DNA from: Diphasiastrum complanatum
Taxonomy: Eukaryota; Streptophyta; Lycopodiopsida; Lycopodiales; Lycopodiaceae
DNA: 64,000 nt
Direction of reading: 5' to 3'
NCBI GenBank assembly: GCA_029204225.1
Contig: CM055099.1
Span: forward strand, 69,361,349-69,425,348
Shown here: positions 61,064-64,000 of the stretch, piece by piece
How the letters are laid out: each line of letters opens with the position of its first letter
Numbering within the stretch: the stretch's first letter is position 1
Notes under the pieces: model-generated
Told to the model about the DNA's origin: nothing
What the model saw: the letters and a program-made list of their open reading frames with translations, nothing else
Database searches by the model: none
Translations under genes and position numbers: made by a program

Positions 61064-64000
61064 TCCAACAAAGGGTAACCAGTCCTATTATTCTCCATGT
61101 TCAAATGTTAAGTTCAACTATTTGAAGACCATTGAAGACTTGGCCATCTTCAAAGACTTTTGTCGACTAGCATTTAGAACAAGTCTGCAGAAATACATTA
61201 CTTTTTTCACTCTCTTCATAAATGAACTATGTTTCGGCACAATATGTTTTTTCACATTTTTTCAGAAAATGCGAAATGCCAGTTCGCCAAAAATTAAACC
61301 GTTTTATGGCACCTTCGACTTTTTTGCAAATCTCGAAGTGTGAGAAAAATCCCGAAGTGGTCTATTTTCAATGAGGAACGTTCCCAGCCACTTCCAAAAA
61401 TACGAAGTGAGAGAATTCAAAATGTCCTCGTCCGCGTCAACATTCTAAACTCGTTGACCGTGTACACATCGTATAGTTGTCATCACAAGCCAAATACTTC
61501 CAAGTACAATGGCTTGCCTAATTAGATGACAAACATTTATTGTAATCAATAAATGGATGCAATCTATAAATGGATCATCCTAGCACACTCTAAGTGTGGC
61601 ACCGTCCATGAGACGAATGATTTTGAGCCTCCTAGTTACGCCGTAATTCTAGTTGTAATTGTCATTTTATTGTGCTTCAGTGTAATATAGCAGTAATTAA
61701 TATGCTTTTCTATTTGTGTACAACATAGATAAATGCTTATTGTGATTGAATGCACTTCACTTTTGTTATCACGCTTGTTCACTCACTCTGATCGAAACAC
61801 GGACGTCTACGACTCCTCAGTTTCTGATCAGAAAATGACTGTCTTTGACACCTGAGGAATTTGCATTATTCTGTTGCACTATCACTCCAAAGTTCTGAAC
61901 TGAAGTTCTCATTGAAATCTGATTTACAGTAATACCTCAAACCATTTCTAATCTCTTCGGTGGACTGTACTTGTTCTTATTTTGTGATTATGAACTAATT
62001 TATAAGATCCCTCTGAGCATAGAGCGCTTAAGCTATGACTACACTTAGCATTAACAACCTAATAGACTGTTTCTGAATCTAGTAGCCCATTATAGCGGGA
62101 GAGCTGTTCTGCAAACTCCTGCTCTCTTCTCCGTTCGCGTTCTCCATACTCTTTTGCCTTATTAGAAATTAATAAGAAGTAAATATAGTTAATTAAGAAA
62201 GTGAGAAATAGATTTGAGGGTTTCCGATTTTGTAAATAATGAGATACCCATTGAAATCCGGATTAAACCTAAAAAAATTTCACATTTAATCAATGGTTTT
62301 TTTTTTTTCCGTATCGCGACTAGGTACTAAAATACTCCATTGAAAATCAGATCTTTACAGTCCTAGAATTTCCTTTCCAAAATTACTGATGTCCCATACC
62401 ACCAACTCTTCTTTTTAAAAAACCCTTAATCACTTTATTTGATATTCTAGATGATCCTCTAGTCATCTAGCTGTCCTATAGTCCATATAGGATATTATCT
62501 CTTATTCTCAAAAACTGGAGAATCCATTTAATTGGATGATTGACATGCCTTTCAGATGGATACAATAGATCCATACCTGATCCTGTGATTTAAATAGAAG
62601 AATTAACATGGTTCAACATTACATTCTGATCCTTCCATATTTCCAATAGGATTTTTGTAATTCTTAAACTGTATCCAACCAGATTTCACTGCCGAAATAA
62701 AGAGTTTGATTACCATTCATCTTATTTGGTCATCTCATATTGTTTGACGTTTTTCAAACTCAATGTTGACACTCGAGTATCTTGCACAAACATTTACTTG
62801 ACCCATTTCTAACGATCAATATCCATCATAAATATATCAGACAAGTAATCGATTTCAAATTTTAAACAAATTTGAAATATAAAAAAAAAAATTCAAGTTT
62901 AACTCTCTATCTGAGAGTACTATACTCCAAAAGTTAAAATATCACACAATAAAAACTGTCAGCAAATTCATTGCGGTTTTCTTTGTCAATTTAAAATTAT
63001 CTATAACCGGGAAATATTTTAGCTTTAGTGAAAATACTGTGACTGACTCTGACTGATAAATTCAATATAGTCAATTCACTAATCTAAACTCATTCCATAG
63101 ATAACGAAAAAATGACTGAAATTTCGATTTTTCGGAAAAACTCGATTTTTGGTTCAATTTACGTAATTCAAATAATTCTGACAAAAAATACTGTTAGTAC
63201 AAAAGGCACTCGAAATCACAAAATCGAAATATTGTTCGATTCCTAATGTCACTAAACCAATGTCCAACTGGCATGCAAAGCACATTACATCAGTCACAAA
63301 ACGTCATTACGGAATTTTTTACGTAAACTTCAATTTTATGGAACTTGTCAGCCAATATCATTGATTTGTGATCCAACCGTCAGAGCACATGCAGATAACC
63401 ACTCAAATCAAATGTGAATTCCTCATGCATATCAAACTCACATTGAGAATCAACATGCAATCAATCCATGCAAGCGTAGTACCACAAATTAGGAAAAAAA
63501 TTAGCATGCAATCAGAACAATTACGGATTTTGCGAATTTTGCTCACAAAATTGCCAAAATTTCAAACGGCCATAACTTTGGCTACAGTGCACCAAGAGGG
63601 AGACCAAGTGACTAAGATGCTTGCAACATCAGCCTGCCACCTAGGATCACACATATTAGAACAGAACATCCAAAAATCTGTAGCAGGGCGCACTTCTAGC
63701 ATGGCATATGATGTAAAATCAATCAAACACCTCCCCAAGCTCAAAAGTGATGTTATCAACAGTCTTAAATGGTCTATTAGACTTCCATGAAGCATTCATA
63801 CTAGTTCTAAAAAGCAGTATAGGTTGAGAACGAAGATTTCTTGGTTTGTAGAAGTCAAAATAGCTTCAAACTTGATGGAGATGGAACATAAGCCACCTGC
63901 CATCAATTTACAGTCTGATTGCTTGTTGGGAAGGTAAAAAGAAATGCTAATCATGCTATAAGAATTTTCAACATGATCTCTTTATGGATTGGGAGCAATC
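61064..64000. other. AT-rich intergenic, no recognised gene
   Basis: Low-complexity AT-rich sequence with poly(A)/poly(T) runs. The 140-codon open stretch at 63368-63790 lacks recognisable motifs and has atypical composition for a protein; I do not call it a gene. Confidence 0.5.

Noticed and set aside
63368-63790. 140-codon open frame near the right edge
   Set aside because: AT-rich, no motif, no splice or promoter context; the opposite strand is equally open for part of it. Chance is likely.

Overview
This window looks like nuclear DNA of a land plant with a large, transposon-filled genome. It holds chromodomain Ty3/gypsy and Ty1/copia elements primed by initiator tRNA-Met, L1-type LINE pieces, long (GA)n tracts, and one plant nuclear gene for a chloroplast thylakoid-lumen protein. 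Introns of 13-15 kb full of retroelements fit a fern or another large-genome plant better than a compact angiosperm; that placement is inference. I see no bacterial genes, CRISPR array, rRNA or intact tRNA gene.

The only host gene I can support is a PsbP-like protein 1 (PPL1) homologue on the + strand. I assembled it by eye from eight coding exons: 6517-6600, 9945-10032, 23281-23367, 23658-23731, 24074-24196, 29147-29218, 29367-29463 and 44071-44171. Reading phase is kept across every junction and the product is 241 residues: plastid transit peptide, twin-arginine lumen signal, then a PsbP-family domain. The coding part spans 37.7 kb, of which 0.73 kb is coding. Exons 3-8 are secure by family resemblance; exons 1-2 fit well but are less certain. 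Intron 2 would be a GC-AG intron.

Layout. 1-3000: broken copia and gypsy pieces. 3000-6510: non-coding, with three degenerate tandem-repeat blocks just before the coding start. Intron 1 (6601-9944): a tRNA-derived SINE candidate and a decayed gypsy pol. Intron 2 (10033-23280): a decayed gypsy, the 6.1-kb gypsy element A (12867-18982, minus strand, 5-bp target duplication) and the one-ended relative D (20880-22650). Intron 5 (24197-29146): LTR remnants, a coiled-coil reading frame, a copia 3' end and a gypsy integrase scrap. Intron 7 (29464-44070): a LINE 3' end, a second LINE broken by a small inversion, gypsy element B of the A family inserted inside the inverted piece (33336-39380), then a copia scrap that also contains a small inversion. 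45339-51516: copia element C, minus strand, with ~1-kb LTRs. 52.5-55.8 kb: further copia remains. 55.8-61.1 kb: a gypsy element whose pol runs into a copia integrase. 61.1-64 kb: AT-rich, nothing recognised.

Every retroelement is visibly broken (stops, frameshifts, deletions or lost catalytic residues), so none looks autonomous. I found no unknown enzymatic or defence system. The observations most worth following are the transposon-inflated PPL1 gene with its predicted GC-AG intron, and two inversions of about 0.3 kb in neighbouring transposon fossils, each with its left breakpoint at a short palindrome.
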